Made by a program: the position numbers and the translations under genes. Positions 20,258-32,229 of a DNA stretch of 64,000 nt are shown in pieces (position 1 is the stretch's first letter; each line of letters starts with the position of its first letter). The stretch lies in assembly GCF_038502225.1 (NCBI RefSeq), contig NC_091352.1:24730390-24794389 (forward strand), in the 5' to 3' direction. This DNA is from Cherax quadricarinatus (Eukaryota; Arthropoda; Malacostraca; Decapoda; Parastacidae). The notes under the pieces are model-generated. The model was not told where the DNA came from. It did not search any database and saw nothing but the letters and a program-made list of their open reading frames with translations.

Positions 20258-20265
20258 TCGGCACT
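20045..20265 (+). promoter_or_regulatory. Initiator-like TCAGT and possible self-priming site
   Basis: TCAGT (20,046-20,050) matches the arthropod initiator consensus. A transcript starting at its A would begin AGUGCUG. Seven bases one nt after the LTR (CGGCACT, 20,259-20,265) can pair with it fully, with one G-U pair. No tRNA-like TGG motif follows this LTR. Tf1-type self-priming is possible, but the match is short. Confidence 0.3.
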
Positions 20266-22684
20266 AAACCGCTGTTCAGCAGTAAGAACGGCAATAACAG
20301 TGGTAACAGCGGAGTCAGCGGCTTTGTGAGCCTCTTCAGGGTGGAGGGGTAAACACCATCGGTCGACGCCAGTCAACATTATCCGTCGTCATCCAACGCA
20401 CCTGCTGACCTAAAGAGTTATCTGTTACTCCCAGCGTCTTGACGGGACCCGAGATAGATCTTCGTCCTAGATTTTTCCCACAAAATCTGGACATAGGCGT
20501 CACGGCGTCACCTCCAGCCTTAGCAGTCACGTGTTCACCTCATCACCCTCTCTACAGCCCTTCAACACTCTCCAGCACCATTCTCCTGCCTCCTACAGCG
20601 TCCCTACGCCTTTCTCAGCTACAAGAAGTAGAGGTGAGGTCGTTTAGTGTGTTGGCTTCGTGTGGCTCCACCCGTGACCACGAGGCAGCTCTGGGGTTGG
20701 TTTATACCCTAATCAGCGTGTAAACACACCAGCCCTCTCTACAGCCTTCTCTGCTACGCAACGCCGTCCATGTGTGTTGTGTTCTTCCAAGTTTCCTCCA
20801 AGAAGTTCTACCTGGCTTAGCCACGTGGGAACCCAGTTGGCTTAGCCCCTAAGCCAGCAAAGTTCAGCGTCTACAGCAGCTCGTGACTCATCATAGTGTC
20901 TACAACTACTCAGCGTCTACGTATCTCCAGCCAGTGCAGTTTTTTTTGTGTTGCCCAGTTTAAATTTTTTTTTTCCCCTTTCCCTTGCTGTTTTATTCCC
21001 AGTTCATCACCAGTTCTGTTTTCCCCAGTGATTTGTTACAGTAAAACTTACTCGTCCCAGTTCAAAGTTTCACTTAAGCTTGTTTTTAGCACGTTCGAGT
21101 AGTGCAGTAAATGTTTTGTTCTCCGTGTGCTGAAGCCGCAGTCAGTCAGCGCGCCCAGACACGCTTGCCAGTGTAAACAACCATACACAGCTGTGGTTCA
21201 CGCCGGGTATCCACGTCTCCTAATATCTTATATCTCCACAGAGTTACCCCGGTCCTTCCTGTTCTTCCCAAGCCCTTTCTGATAATTTTTTCTACGACAT
21301 TGAAGCCCCATAGCAGTATACAAATGCTACGAGGCGTGTAGTGTTACTAGAGCACCCGTACCTTCGTCCATCTGCACTCAAAGTTAAGTAAACAGTGACT
21401 TACCTAGCATTTCCTAATATTTTGTGACATTATTTAACTGTCCTGCACCAATACAGTTAGTTACTGAAGCCATACTTCAGTAAATTGTTCAGTGTCATCA
21501 GTGCACATTTTGCCACTTACCTACAGCTTAAATTTTGTAAATTTATTTTTGCACTCCTACATTTTAAATTCCAGTATTTTATTCTGCTTCTTGCACCTCA
21601 GTTATTGATTTAAATTGTTCAGTGTTAACCATTTATACAATTTACCTCTCACATACAGTTTTCATGTAATTCCTGTGTGCTGTTATTTTGTTAGTTGCAC
21701 CTGCAAGTTAGCCACAGATTGTTGACACCCTTGCACTGTTTTGTTTGTTAGTGTTTTTCCTTTTAATAAGTGTAATCTTCAAGTACTTAAGTATTAGTTT
21801 ATTCTACCTGCAGTGATACAATCTGTGCCTGGCCCATTAAACTTTTCTTCTGTTTCCCCATTTATTTGCTCTACATATATTCTATGTTTTATCTGTGAAT
21901 ATTCACCTATGTGCATTGCATTTTGCTATTTTGTATACCCAAGTCATTGAGTGTATTTTTGGGAACCTGCTTATTTACCATTAATTACCAAAATTCCTTG
22001 TGAAGTTAATTAATTTTGACCTTGAGATTGTGCAATTTTTTCTTTTTGCCAGTGTACACCCTGCTAACACCAGTTAACCTTTGCCATATTCTTGAATTTA
22101 ATAATTTGCATTTTTATTAATTTTATTTTGTGTGCAATATAGCAATTCTGGATACAGTGTATTTTTTTTTCTGTGATTTTTGGCACTATTCCATACTCTG
22201 ATATCTTTTCTGTGCCAACTTCCCTTGTGCAAGTGAATTACCCTTTTTTTTTGCGTTTCAATTTGCAACTGCTAGCACCCGCAATCTTTTTAAACTGTGC
22301 TTGCAGCACAGTTTAGTGTTGTGTAGTACCTGATTTATTTTAATTTTGTGCAATTTTTGCTACCAGTGTTTACAGTTCAACTCCTTTTCATAAATTTTGT
22401 TGCCAGATTCCTGGTGAAATTATTGACTATCCTTAGCTTCATTTTGTGCACTTCCCTGTAGTACATTCACTTGCATACATCTCTTATTTTGTGTTCAGAG
22501 TGCACCACTATTTCCCTTTTTATTGTTGTTTTGCTCAAATTATTTCTATCACTAAGCAGTTTACCTAGTACTGTGGTGCTGAGTTCTCTTTGACTCTGTT
22601 TTGAATTGTAGCCAGTGCATACCATTTCTTGCTCTGACCTGTTTACCATCTTCGTGACCTACTTGCATTTGAACAATTGACGTC
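20258..22684 (+). other. T-rich 5' leader of the inner element
   Basis: 2.4 kb without a usable ORF. The second half is strongly T-rich (many TTTTT runs, CAGTGTT-type words), like the leader of the outer element. Short ORFs here are not supported by any domain. Confidence 0.7.
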
Positions 22685-23993
22685 ATGACTAAGACACGCA
22701 GTGGCCATGCCGTTAGCCCAGATTCTGCTGGTGCCAGCAATGGTGCCTCAGCCAGCGTGAACACGCGGCAGGGCATCGAAGCCCCAGCGACAGTTGGTCA
22801 ACTTGTGGCTCAAGCCTCGACCACCAGTGGGCCGGCTCATCGTCCATACCTGACCCTTATTTTTGACGGCCGTGCAAATAGTTTAGAGCCATGGCTGCAG
22901 TCAGTCGAGGCGACTGTTCAGGCTCTATTTGATAGCCCAACGGATACACAGTACATTCGTGCTGCTGTTGCAGCAGTGGATCTCACCCAGGGTGATATAA
23001 GTGCCTTTGTGCAGCTCAAGCGCGTTTGTAAGATTCAGTCTTGGGATGAACTTAAGGAGGAATTTAGGCGTTATTTTCGGCGTAGTCGCCAACGCCATTA
23101 CATTGACATCGTTACCAGCGTCTTGGCCGAATGTCAATACCGGCACGAAAGCCCCCTGGCTTGCGTTTGCCGGTTCGAGCAAGCCGCCATGGACTTTACT
23201 AATGCCATCAACTCCACTAAGTGGGTGGATGGTGACGGCCGTATTGCTGCTAAAGACATCATCCCCATGCTGGCTGTCGGCATCATGCGGAGGGATTCCG
23301 CCCCTAACCTCTGGGCTGCCATTGATGCGCTAGGACTCGGCCCTCAGCACGACGTCCTGGGTGCATATGACGCCATCGACTCGCTCAAGCCGCCTTCCGA
23401 GCAAGGCAAGGTTTGCCGCTTTGCGGATGATCCCCTACCCATCCTTCCGGCGCCGTCCACAGTGACCCCGCGGTCGCAGCCGGAAGTCACTTTTGCTGCT
23501 GCTGTCAGACAGCCAGCCCACAAAGTTTCTAACCCCCAGTCCCACTAACACGCGCCTAAGTAAAAGTATTGACCACAGTAACAACAGTCGGTCTCATACA
23601 AAAAGGCAGTCATCGACTTCCTGGACCAGGGCGAAACGTCGCCAGCAGACACCACCCCCAACCTCACCCGCTAAGCGTGTAGTGACTTGTTTCAACTGTG
23701 GTAAACGAGGGCACTACCGATCGGAGTGTTACAAACCTAAGTCCCCGCAAAGTAACCATCACAGTCCCCATGCTCAGTATCCCAGTAACCGTCACCGTCC
23801 CCATGCTCAGCTTCGCGAGGGAGCCTGTGTTTACCACAATACTTCCAGTCATACCTCCCATGAGTGTAACAAGCTGCGAAGTATACTGTCAGCTGAGTGG
23901 AGCAAGCAGTCGTCGCGCAATGCACGTGCTCGTAGAAGCCCTTCCACTAGTTCGGGGGAAGAGGCGCGTCCGCAAAACCAGCGAAAGACATAG
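22685..23993 (+). pseudogene. gag: gag of the inner Ty3/Gypsy element, one frameshift
   Basis: Starts at ATG 22,685 (MTKTRSGHAV), following GACGTC. The capsid-like region includes YLTLIFDGRANSLEPWL, LKEEFRRYFRRSRQRHY and CQYRHESPLACVCRFE, typical of Gypsy Gag. This frame ends at 23,548. The remainder lies in the next frame from about 23,493, so an indel sits between (a C5 run is near). The second part has a basic stretch, a CCHC zinc knuckle CFNCGKRGHYRSEC and a second Cys/His cluster CVYHNTSSHTSHEC, ending at 23,993. Gag packages RNA and forms the particle. As written, the product would lack the zinc knuckle. Assembly or sequencing error cannot be excluded. Confidence 0.85.
23951..23960 (+). 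promoter_or_regulatory. Candidate gag-pol frameshift site (inner)
   Basis: TTCGGGGGAA lies at the start of the 43-nt window (23,951-23,993) where the gag frame and the -1 pol frame overlap. The gag codons are tcg ggg gaa. The same ten bases occur in the outer element's overlap. Confidence 0.45.
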
Positions 23994-26900
23994 TAACCCT
24001 GTCGGAGTCGCTGTATTCCGTCCCTGTCCGCAATGCATTCGCCGCCCTGGGCAGTGATACGCTTGCCGACAGTGAGGAAACCGAGTGTCTTGACGTTGTT
24101 GCCGAGACTCGTACCGTACCTTCCAGGTCGAGCCTCGTCAACAAGTGTCGAGCCTCGAGCAGCTGTGACTCCGGGGATCTCGTCGGCCTGTCATGCCTTC
24201 ATGTTCGGTATGACAACCCATGTGGACCGCTCATCGAGTCCACTGTCCACAATAAGCCTGTTCAGCTTTTCCTAGATACAGGTTCGGTGGTTAACATTGT
24301 CCGCTCCACTTTTTTCCGAGACATTGGCCTTCACGCGGCCATGTTGACAGAGCCGTCTGCCATTCAGACCTTGAGAGGAGTCTCAGGTAAACCGCTGACG
24401 GTTCGCGGTCGCACAACGCTAGAATTTGTGGTCCAGGATCACAAGCTGTCCGCAAAATTCTTAGTCGTAGATGGTATTGTTTTCCATGGTGACCTGCTCA
24501 TAGGGTTCAAAACCATGGCAGATCTTAGGATCCATTTAGATCCAGCTGAGTGGAAAGCGGAATTCAACGGAGTGGATGTGCCCTTCTGGGGCGTGCGCTT
24601 AGGATCCACTACGTGCTACTCTGTCTCAGAGTATGCACAGTGCCTAGAATCGTTGGAAACCGGTGGTTTCCATAGCACATTCTCCCCGGGGTCGGTCTCT
24701 TGTCCTGATCGACCTCGTAGTAGAGCTCGTTGCCCATCACCTCCTGGCCATCAGCGCGTAGTTACCAGTGAAACCCAGTCTGGGGACGCCCAGTCTAACC
24801 TTCACTCTAACTCTGACGCTGTTGTAGAGACCAGCAGTTGTCAAGCCGCAGTATCCCTGTCGGCAGGCGACTGTCTGACTCGTGTCATGGCATCAGCGAG
24901 CAGAGTTACTGCTTGTACAAAGTATGACGTCACTTTGTCAGCTAACTCGCTCACTCCTGTTACGGTGTACGTGAGCAGAGCTTTTGAAGGAGACCATGTG
25001 CTGGTTGACAACGACACATGCCGAGTCAAGGGCCTCTCCCTTGAACCATCCTTGCACACAGTGCAACGTGGTAAGTTGCAAGTCCTTGTTGTCAACATGC
25101 ATAGTCGAGAATTTCCCCTGCGGAAGAATACCTCACTTGTCGATCTTGTCAGATTCCCTCTCCCGGTGAGAGTGGAGGGTGAAGCCCCAGCTGACTTCCT
25201 TGTGAGTGCAGTTCTCCCAGGCGAGTCTGCTGCTGACTCTTCCAACACCCGGCCAGTGCAGGAAGATGATCTAGCTTTGACAGACTATCCTGAAGAGGTC
25301 CCAAAACTTCTCCAGGTTCTCAATCGTGCACGTTCTGCAGTTGCACTAGATGGTGAGTCAATGGGTTTGACCCCACTGATCTCTCACCGTATTCCACTTG
25401 ACAAAGGAACTAAACCCATTTATGTACCTGCGTATCGCCTGCCACATGCGCAAAGAGTCTTCGCCGAAGAACTCATTACACGGATGCTCCGTGATGGAGT
25501 TATTGAGGAGTCCACTTCCCCGTGGAATGCTCCCCTTATTCTGGTTCCCAAGAAAGACGGAACCTGGCGCCCTGTTATCGATTACAGGAAACTGAATGCA
25601 TGTACCATCCCAGACCGTTTTCCATTGCCAGTTCTGAACGACCTGTTGCAGAACATCGGCGATAATAAGGTCTTTTCAACTCTTGATCTTCTTCAAGGGT
25701 TCTGGCAGATCCCCCTCGATGATGAGAGCAGAGAGTTGACAGCTTTCTCTATGCCAACTGGTCATTACCAGTTCAGGAGGATGCCCTTCGGCTTGCGCGG
25801 AAGCCCAATCACGTTTAGTCGTTTGATGACGACAATTTCCCGTACCCTCCTAGGTGGCACGCTCATGGTCTACCTGGATGATCTCATAGTCATGTCGCAA
25901 GATGTCCCGTCACATCTTGAGAAACTTGACAGGGTATTGGACAGGCTAGCTCAGGCAAATCTTAAGGTAAAGCTCTCCAAATGTCATTTCCTCCGGAAGG
26001 AAATAAAATTTCTGGGTCACGTAGTAACTCAGAATGGCATAAAGACGGACGAGTCTAAAATCTCGGCCGTGCAGAAATTCCCCAGACCCATGACGGCGGA
26101 TGCAGTCCGGTCCTTCATAGGCCTGGCGGGTTTCTACCGCACCTTTATCGCAGGTTTCTCCACCATTGCTGCACCCCTGACACGCTTACTCAAGAAGGAT
26201 GCCCCTTTTGAGTGGACGTGCGATCAGGAACGAGCTTTTGTCATTCTTAAGAACAAGTTAACATCAGCCCCAACCCTTAGATTCCCTGATTTCACCAAGG
26301 CATTTACCTTGACGACTGATGCCAGCAAAGTTGGCATCGGTGCAGTCTTGTCACAGGAATCTAATGGGAAGCAACAGCCTATTGCCTATGCTAGCCGTGT
26401 TCTTACTAAAGCGGAAGTCAATTATTCAGTGACAGAGCTAGAAGCTTTAGCCATTGTATGGGCCCTGAGTCATTTTCGGGATATCATCTATCATTATCCT
26501 ATCAAGATCTATACAGATCATTTACCCTTATTGGCCTTTTTGCGAATAAGAACCTCTCGGGAAAGCATGCTCGGTGGTCGCTCACGTTCAATGACTACAA
26601 CCCTGAAATTTGCTATGTCCCAGGTAAGCAAAATGTTGTAGCTGATGCCCTGTCGAGACATATAGCATTCGTGAGTGTCGGCAATTCGTTCTCTGTTGAG
26701 GATCTCGAGAGAGCCCAACGACAGGACCCTGTGTGGTCTCCAGTCCTTCGTTTCCTGACCAAGGAGGACGTTGACTTACAGGTCAAGTCTCCCGTTCCAC
26801 TGAAGGATTTAGTGGTCAACTAAGGAGTACTGTGCCGTGTTGCACAGCTGGTGGACCCCGGCAGAACCGTATACCAACTGGTGATACCAGAGTCCATGAT

Positions 26901-28206
26901 ACCAGCTACTCTTAGGTTGATCCACAATGTCCCAGGTGTAGCGCACCCCGGGAAGGACCGCAGTATCAAACAGGCACGAATGAAATATTTCTGGCCTAAG
27001 ATGGCATCGGACATTGCCAAGCATGTACACCAGTGTGTTGTTTGCCTACAGCACAAGGGTACCATTACAGGTCCTAACCCCATTCTAAAGTATCCCATTA
27101 CAAAGGAGCCCTGGGAGAGAACTTCTGTCGACCTGTTGACGAACTTCTCGACCTCGGAGAAGGGAAATAAGCACCTGCTTGTAATGGTAGATAACTTGAC
27201 GCGGTACAGTGAATTAGTACCCATTCCTGATAAAACCGCTGAAACGGTCGCTAGTGCTTTCCGTGAGCATGTTGTTCTTCGTCATACTTGCCCACGTGTC
27301 CTTCTGTCAGACAATGGGTCTGAGTTTATAAATGGCATAATGCAGGATCTTTGCTCCAGATTCAACATTCACCAAGCGCCAGTAGCTCCACGCCACCCTG
27401 CGAGTAATGGTCTTGCTGAACGTACAAATCGCAAAGTCCTGGAGGTGCTCAGAGTAACCGTTAACCCAAGTTGTACTACATGGGATGAGGCTATCCCAGA
27501 TGTTCAGTGTACATTAAATTCCTCCCTCAACAGCTCGATCGGTGAGACACCTCATTTTGTTTTGTATGGCTATGACAAGCGCTTACCATATGAAATTCTG
27601 TTTACTCCACCTAGACCTACTTACGATACTGATAACCCCAGTGTAGTAAAGATGAGGACAATGCAGCTTGTCTTCCAGCGGGTACGAGAGAACCTTATGA
27701 GAGCTACTGATAGGTTCACGTCTGAGCGCAATGCCCGCGCCAAGGAAAGCAAAGTGGAACCAGGTTGCAAAGTTATGTTGCTCAACCCAGTGCAGACCCC
27801 AGGTATGCACAAACTTGTCCCAAAGTTTGTGGGTCCTTACCGTGTCCTACGACAGCTCCGTGGCAATAAGTTCGAGGAGAGGGAGATTGCTACGGGAACT
27901 ATCAAGGAAGCCCACCTTGATCACATGAAGTATGTGGACCATATGCAGGCCGAAGCAGAGCTGGAGGTGCGTGCGTTGCAACGCCACGATCAGACTAATG
28001 TTAGGGACAAACCGTCTATCCCTTCTCCCACTACTACTGGTACAGAAGACGGCCCAGTAAGGCTCCATACTTATGGCCTGCGACCCAGGACAACAGTACA
28101 TTTCTGTGACATTGACGTACCTACTGACTTGTCTGACTCCTACGCTAGTTATGCTAATTGTTTGCTTGCAGAAATGGGTATAAATGCACACACATTGTAT
28201 AGCTAG
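23951..28206 (+). pseudogene. pol: pol of the inner Ty3/Gypsy element, frameshift plus stop
   Basis: The frame opens in the gag overlap (KDIVTLSESLY leader). Protease is at LFLDTGSVVNI (about 24,269) and RT has YLDD at 25,870-25,881. RNase H follows with LTTDASKVGIGAVL and YTDHLPL. A one-base shift near 26,540 moves the rest (ARWSLTFNDYNP, VVADALSRH) to another frame, and a TAA at 26,821-26,823 then interrupts before integrase. Integrase keeps an HHCC zinc site (LIHNVPGVAHPG, CVVC), DNGSEF and GLAERTN of the D,D-35-E triad, a GPY/F module (KFVGPYRV) and the tail LLAEMGINAHTLYS. Order PR-RT-RH-IN defines Ty3/Gypsy. The protein copies RNA and integrates cDNA. This copy looks inactive unless the indels are errors. 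Confidence 0.9.
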
Positions 28207-28743
28207 TCGATAATAGAGTCAGGGTGGACAACAACATGTAATTATGTAAATACTTTTAGAAGGGTACCCAGAGTGTAATGAATTCCATGGATATAGTATT
28301 ATTGTACGTATGTGCACCAGTGTTTTATAACTAAAGGAAAAAAGCCTGTATTACGGTCAGGGCAGTGCTGCCCTCTGAGTTACATGTCACACCTTAGGAA
28401 ATGCTACTGTCAGTCATTGTTTGCAGATGTGAGCGTGCAACAACGTTAGTAGACGAGTGGTCAACTGATGTTCAGCCCTGCGGACAACCTGTATATAGAA
28501 GATTTTAGTTCCAGTGCTGACGTCTCCGGGCTCTCTACTCGATGAAACAGCGCGGGCAAACCAGTTTTCTCTTCCCCTGGATGGGAGAGTTTTTTTTTGC
28601 TTGTTGCATTTTTTTTGTCCATTTTTTATTTACTAGTGAGCGAAAGCCAGTCCCTCTCTGGGGTAGCTAGTGTAATTCCTTTATACCTATGGGCCCACCA
28701 GTATTGTCGCGTCGGGACGACGCGAGGTGCGTGGCCGAGCAAA
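28207..28743 (+). other. 3' untranslated region of the inner element
   Basis: No ORF of note and no long purine tract next to the LTR. A G(GGCAG)/CTGCCC hairpin lies near 28,357-28,373, sharing CAGTGCTGCCCTCTG with the LTR. Confidence 0.6.
28707..28725 (+). promoter_or_regulatory. Stem-loop upstream of the 3' LTR (inner)
   Basis: Perfect 8-bp stem TCGCGTCG / CGACGCGA with a GGA loop, 18 nt before the LTR, followed by GGCCGAGC. The outer element has the same hairpin with compensating base changes at 36,692-36,710. Confidence 0.6.
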
Positions 28744-29025
28744 TGTAGACAGCCTGTACTGTCAGAGCACACAGCCTAGCCGTCTGCTCTGACTAGTTCA
28801 TATTTCGCGGCATTCAGTGCTGCCCTCTGTAGGCCTACCTAGGTCGGTGGGAAACACAGACCACCCTCCCTCACTCCTGGATCGACCGACTTGACGTACA
28901 CAAGTACTCCCCCTCCACGGACTGGCTTGCGGTCACTCCCTCACACTGCCCGTTGTGTACTCACTCCTACCCGATTAAAGCCAATCTAGTCCACGGCCGT
29001 ATCATTGCTACCTACGCTACCTTCA
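28744..29025 (+). repeat. 3' LTR of the inner element (282 bp)
   Basis: Pairs with 19,976-20,257 (two differences). CTTG follows as the target duplication. Confidence 0.95.
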
Positions 29026-30887
29026 CTTGTGATTCAAGCTCCAAGCATTCTGAGTGCTCTTTTTCATCCTTGTGGTGTTGTAGTAATTCGTGGGTTGCTT
29101 TAAGCCAGTCGGCTTAGAAATATCTTCGCGGCAGTGTGGGTGTTCTCAGTGAGACTTACGACGTTCAACCCATAAGCCCAACCACTCACGATCACGTGTG
29201 TCTCACCATTGCCGGTCTCAGCCCTGTTAACCCACAAACCCAACTTCACTCAGCCATTACCCACTCACCAAACTTCTTCAGTGTTTTGGTGCACTACTAA
29301 GGGTTGTAGCACCATATTTTAAGGACCACATAGGGGGCCAAGAGCTAGAGTGTGTTCGCGCCACCTTTATAAAGCCTCCTGTGTGTGTCATTCTTCGATG
29401 TAAGCGCAATCCTACGATCACCTGTGCAGAGGACAGCAGCAAGACGATATAAACATTCCCCTACTCTCCACTATCATCAACCTCATTTTTCACCAAGTTG
29501 TTACAGCGATAATATTTTTTTTTAGAGACATTTGCGAGTGTTGAGACATTTCTTTTGTGTTTCCAGTGAATTTTTTTCTTAGTGACATTCAGTGACTCTT
29601 GATCAGAGTCAGTGTTTGATTGCATTAATTTCTTTTAATCTCCTTAATTCAGTGTTAATTTTTGTGCTATTATTTTATGTCTGTTGTGTTGCGTGTCTTT
29701 TTATACACTTGAAGTAAGTACTTAGTGTTTCCTTTGTTGAGTGTGCAACATATGAGCAGTATAGAACTTGTGTTACACTTCAGAATCACCTTGTGTTCTC
29801 AGTATTCCAGTGAAGTATTTCAGTAAATTTTTCACCTCATATTCTGCATCACAACTCAGTGTTGTCTGTTATATTTTTTTTTTCTTCCCAGCTTTTGTGT
29901 ATTTTGTTTGTTTCCCTGTGTGTTGAACATTCTTGTGTTCATATTCTTTCATTTAGCCAGTGTCTAATTTGTCTTATTTCCACAGACAATAGTGTCATTA
30001 TTTTGTGCAAGCAAGAAATCATTTTTACAAAATTTTTCACACATCAAGTTTCATTGCAAGAAAATTCTAGTATTGTGTTTATGTTGATGTGTTGTGTTCT
30101 GCATCACTGTAAGTGTTCAAACTTTTTTTTTTTGTTATGTGTTTTAGCACCTATTATTTTTTTATGTTTTATTGAACAAATTCACTCTTAGTGCAATTTT
30201 TAAGTTCTTCTTTTAAAGTAAATTGTTCTTTTGCTTGTTAAGTGTTGTTTAAGTGCAGTTAAGAGTTAAAGTGTTCATTCCTTGATATATTTCTTTCCTT
30301 GAGTGTGTAATATTTTTTTTATTATTGCACAATGATTCATTTTGCAATAATTCTTGTGCAAATATTGTGTTGCCATTAAAGTTTTTCTTGTAGAAATTTT
30401 ATGATGTACTTGTTGATCAGCAATTGTTAATTTGATATATTGCTACAGTTTATTTCAGTGCAGTTTCATATGCTCTGTTCTGTGCATAATATTTTATTCT
30501 GTCTGTGTCATTTTATTTTATTTCAGTGAATTGTGTGTCTGTTTTAATTTTTGCACAAGTTTTATTGAGTCTATTTTATCATTTTGTTGTGTATTTCCCT
30601 GTTGCATTGAAAGTAAAGACAACTCACTGTGCCATTCATTCAATTTAAAGTAAAAGTTGAGCAAATCAGATTTGAGTAAGTATAAGTTCTCTTGATTTTC
30701 AAGTGTTGTTCATTCAGTTGCATATTTTTCTTGTATGAGTTCTTTACTTACTGTGTGACCTGTCAATTTTTAATTACTTATGCAGAATAGTTAAGCAATT
30801 TTTTCCCCATTTAAGTCACTGTGTCGTGTGTTCCTCAGTTACCATTTTCTTTTGTTCTCTAAATTCTTGTTTTACATTTTGCAAAAC
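29026..30887 (+). other. T-rich 5' leader of the outer element (right part)
   Basis: Continues the leader from 19,517-19,975 after the nested element. Strongly T-rich with CAGTG and TTTTTT words. ORFs at 29,859-30,191 and 30,432-30,653 are Phe/Cys/Leu-rich products of base composition with no recognised domain. Confidence 0.7.
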
Positions 30888-32075
30888 ATGTCTCAAGTTT
30901 TCTCAAGCGATGGCTCAGCACATGCTGCTAGTACAACCATTAATTTGTCAGCCCAAAATTCGAGTAACTCCTTATCAAATAATAGACAGTCTCAGACTTC
31001 TAGCCTGCGTAATTTCAGTCGTGATCCGTATGATGCTATGCCATTGTTCAATGGTGACCCAGACAACCTTGAAGGTTGGTTTACCGCAGTTAGAGCCAGA
31101 GCTAATGCTTCAGTTGATGGTCTTCCATCTGAGAGTTGTTTAATAAGTATCGGAAAGGAGAGTCTAGCCCGTTCTCCAGCAGCCTCAAATGTATTTAAAT
31201 TAATTCGTATGAAGGACTTTCAAGATCTAACTAGGTGGCAAGATTATGAACAGTTAATTCGCAATTATCTTGAACCGGTGCGAGAAACCGATCCGTTCGT
31301 TGTTCTCAAGGAATTAGTTTGCACAGCTCCGAGACCAGAAGAGTCATTAGATGAGTTTGCTCTTCGTCTTAATAACCTAATGTCCTCATTTGTTAAAGCA
31401 GGTCAAAATTCAAGATATCTTCAAGATAGTGATAAACCAGCCCTTGATGGGTTTGCCAAATTAGCTGCATTTGGAGTCATTAAACAACTAATGCCACCGA
31501 CATCTAAGTATGTGTACAATTCAAGTCCGCTAGATGCTACTATGGGACCGCTTAAAGCTCTAATCCATGTACGAAATTTGTGTCCCGAGGGAACCTTCCC
31601 TTATCGTAGGTCTATGCCAAACACCTTGTCCAATCCTGTACCTCCTCTAGTTTGTGCTACTACCAAACCTCCCAACCGCAATCACTCGCGCCCATCATCC
31701 AAAGCAAGTGTTAAGAGCCATCATTCCCGTAGCACCCGTAGTACGTACAGTAACCACAGTCAAAGAATTTGCTACAATTGTGGTTTCCGTGGCCATATCG
31801 CTAGTAATTGTTATGACAGTCACCGTAAGAAGTGTCGTACTGATGATGAGTACCAGTCAGATCTTCCCTACTGTACTTATTATAGAATTCATGGACATGA
31901 CACATCTGAGTGCAATGCTCTCTACAATATGCAGTACTCTAGATCTTCCCGTGGCCGTTCCAACCGCAGAGCCAGGAGAGGAAACAGACGTCGTGGTTCA
32001 CAAACTAACCAGAACCAGGCTCATTCTTCCAATTCGGGGGAATCCGAGCGCCCAAGTCTACTCGTCCAGTCGTGA
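30888..32075 (+). CDS. gag: Gag of the outer Ty3/Gypsy element
   Basis: ATG at 30,888 (MSQVFSSDG) is chosen because the longer open frame upstream is T-rich leader. The product is 395 residues. The capsid-like region runs from PLFNGDPDNLEGWF through WQDYEQLIRNYLEPV and RPEESLDEFALRLNNL, matching the inner element's Gag. A serine/arginine-rich basic stretch leads to a CCHC zinc knuckle CYNCGFRGHIASNC and a second cluster CTYYRIHGHDTSEC, of a type common in Gypsy Gag (C..[YH]...H...C). It ends with an RG-rich tail and a TGA at 32,073-32,075. Pol begins in the -1 frame inside its last 67 nt. The frame is unbroken, so this Gag could be functional in RNA binding and particle assembly. Confidence 0.9.
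   Translation: MSQVFSSDGSAHAASTTINLSAQNSSNSLSNNRQSQTSSLRNFSRDPYDAMPLFNGDPDNLEGWFTAVRARANASVDGLPSESCLISIGKESLARSPAASNVFKLIRMKDFQDLTRWQDYEQLIRNYLEPVRETDPFVVLKELVCTAPRPEESLDEFALRLNNLMSSFVKAGQNSRYLQDSDKPALDGFAKLAAFGVIKQLMPPTSKYVYNSSPLDATMGPLKALIHVRNLCPEGTFPYRRSMPNTLSNPVPPLVCATTKPPNRNHSRPSSKASVKSHHSRSTRSTYSNHSQRICYNCGFRGHIASNCYDSHRKKCRTDDEYQSDLPYCTYYRIHGHDTSECNALYNMQYSRSSRGRSNRRARRGNRRRGSQTNQNQAHSSNSGESERPSLLVQS
32033..32042 (+). promoter_or_regulatory. Candidate gag-pol frameshift site (outer)
   Basis: TTCGGGGGAA lies in the 32,009-32,075 overlap of the gag and -1 pol frames, again read tcg ggg gaa in gag. It is the only obvious nucleotide identity with the inner overlap. Confidence 0.45.
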
Positions 32076-32229
32076 CAGTAGTAGGTGATAACGAGTACAC
32101 CATCCCAGTCCAGAATTCCTATGAAGCCTTAGCCAGCCTTGAGATTGACAGCCCTGCTGTTGATGCTGCTTCACACGTCTCTGACGTAGAGGAATTTGGG
32201 GATGAAGTAGAAAATGCCTTCTCCGATGT

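Larger units (their letters stand above)
19976..29025 (+). mobile_element. Inner Ty3/Gypsy LTR retrotransposon nested in the outer leader
   Basis: 9,050 bp, bounded by 282-bp LTRs (TGTAGACAG to CCTTCA) and a CTTG duplication (19,972-19,975 and 29,026-29,029). Contains a 2.4-kb T-rich leader, gag and pol, both disrupted. Proteins are close to those of the outer element (about four of five residues shared in the RT core by eye), but LTRs and leader show no obvious similarity. Confidence 0.95.

Noticed and set aside
26458..26823. Programmed frameshift inside the inner pol near 26,540
   Set aside because: The outer element reads through this region in one frame, and a stop follows 280 bp later. 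It is better explained as damage or sequencing error.
29859..30653. Small membrane-like proteins in the T-rich leader
   Set aside because: Hydrophobicity comes from T-rich codons (Phe, Leu, Cys). No start context, and it lies within the retroelement leader.
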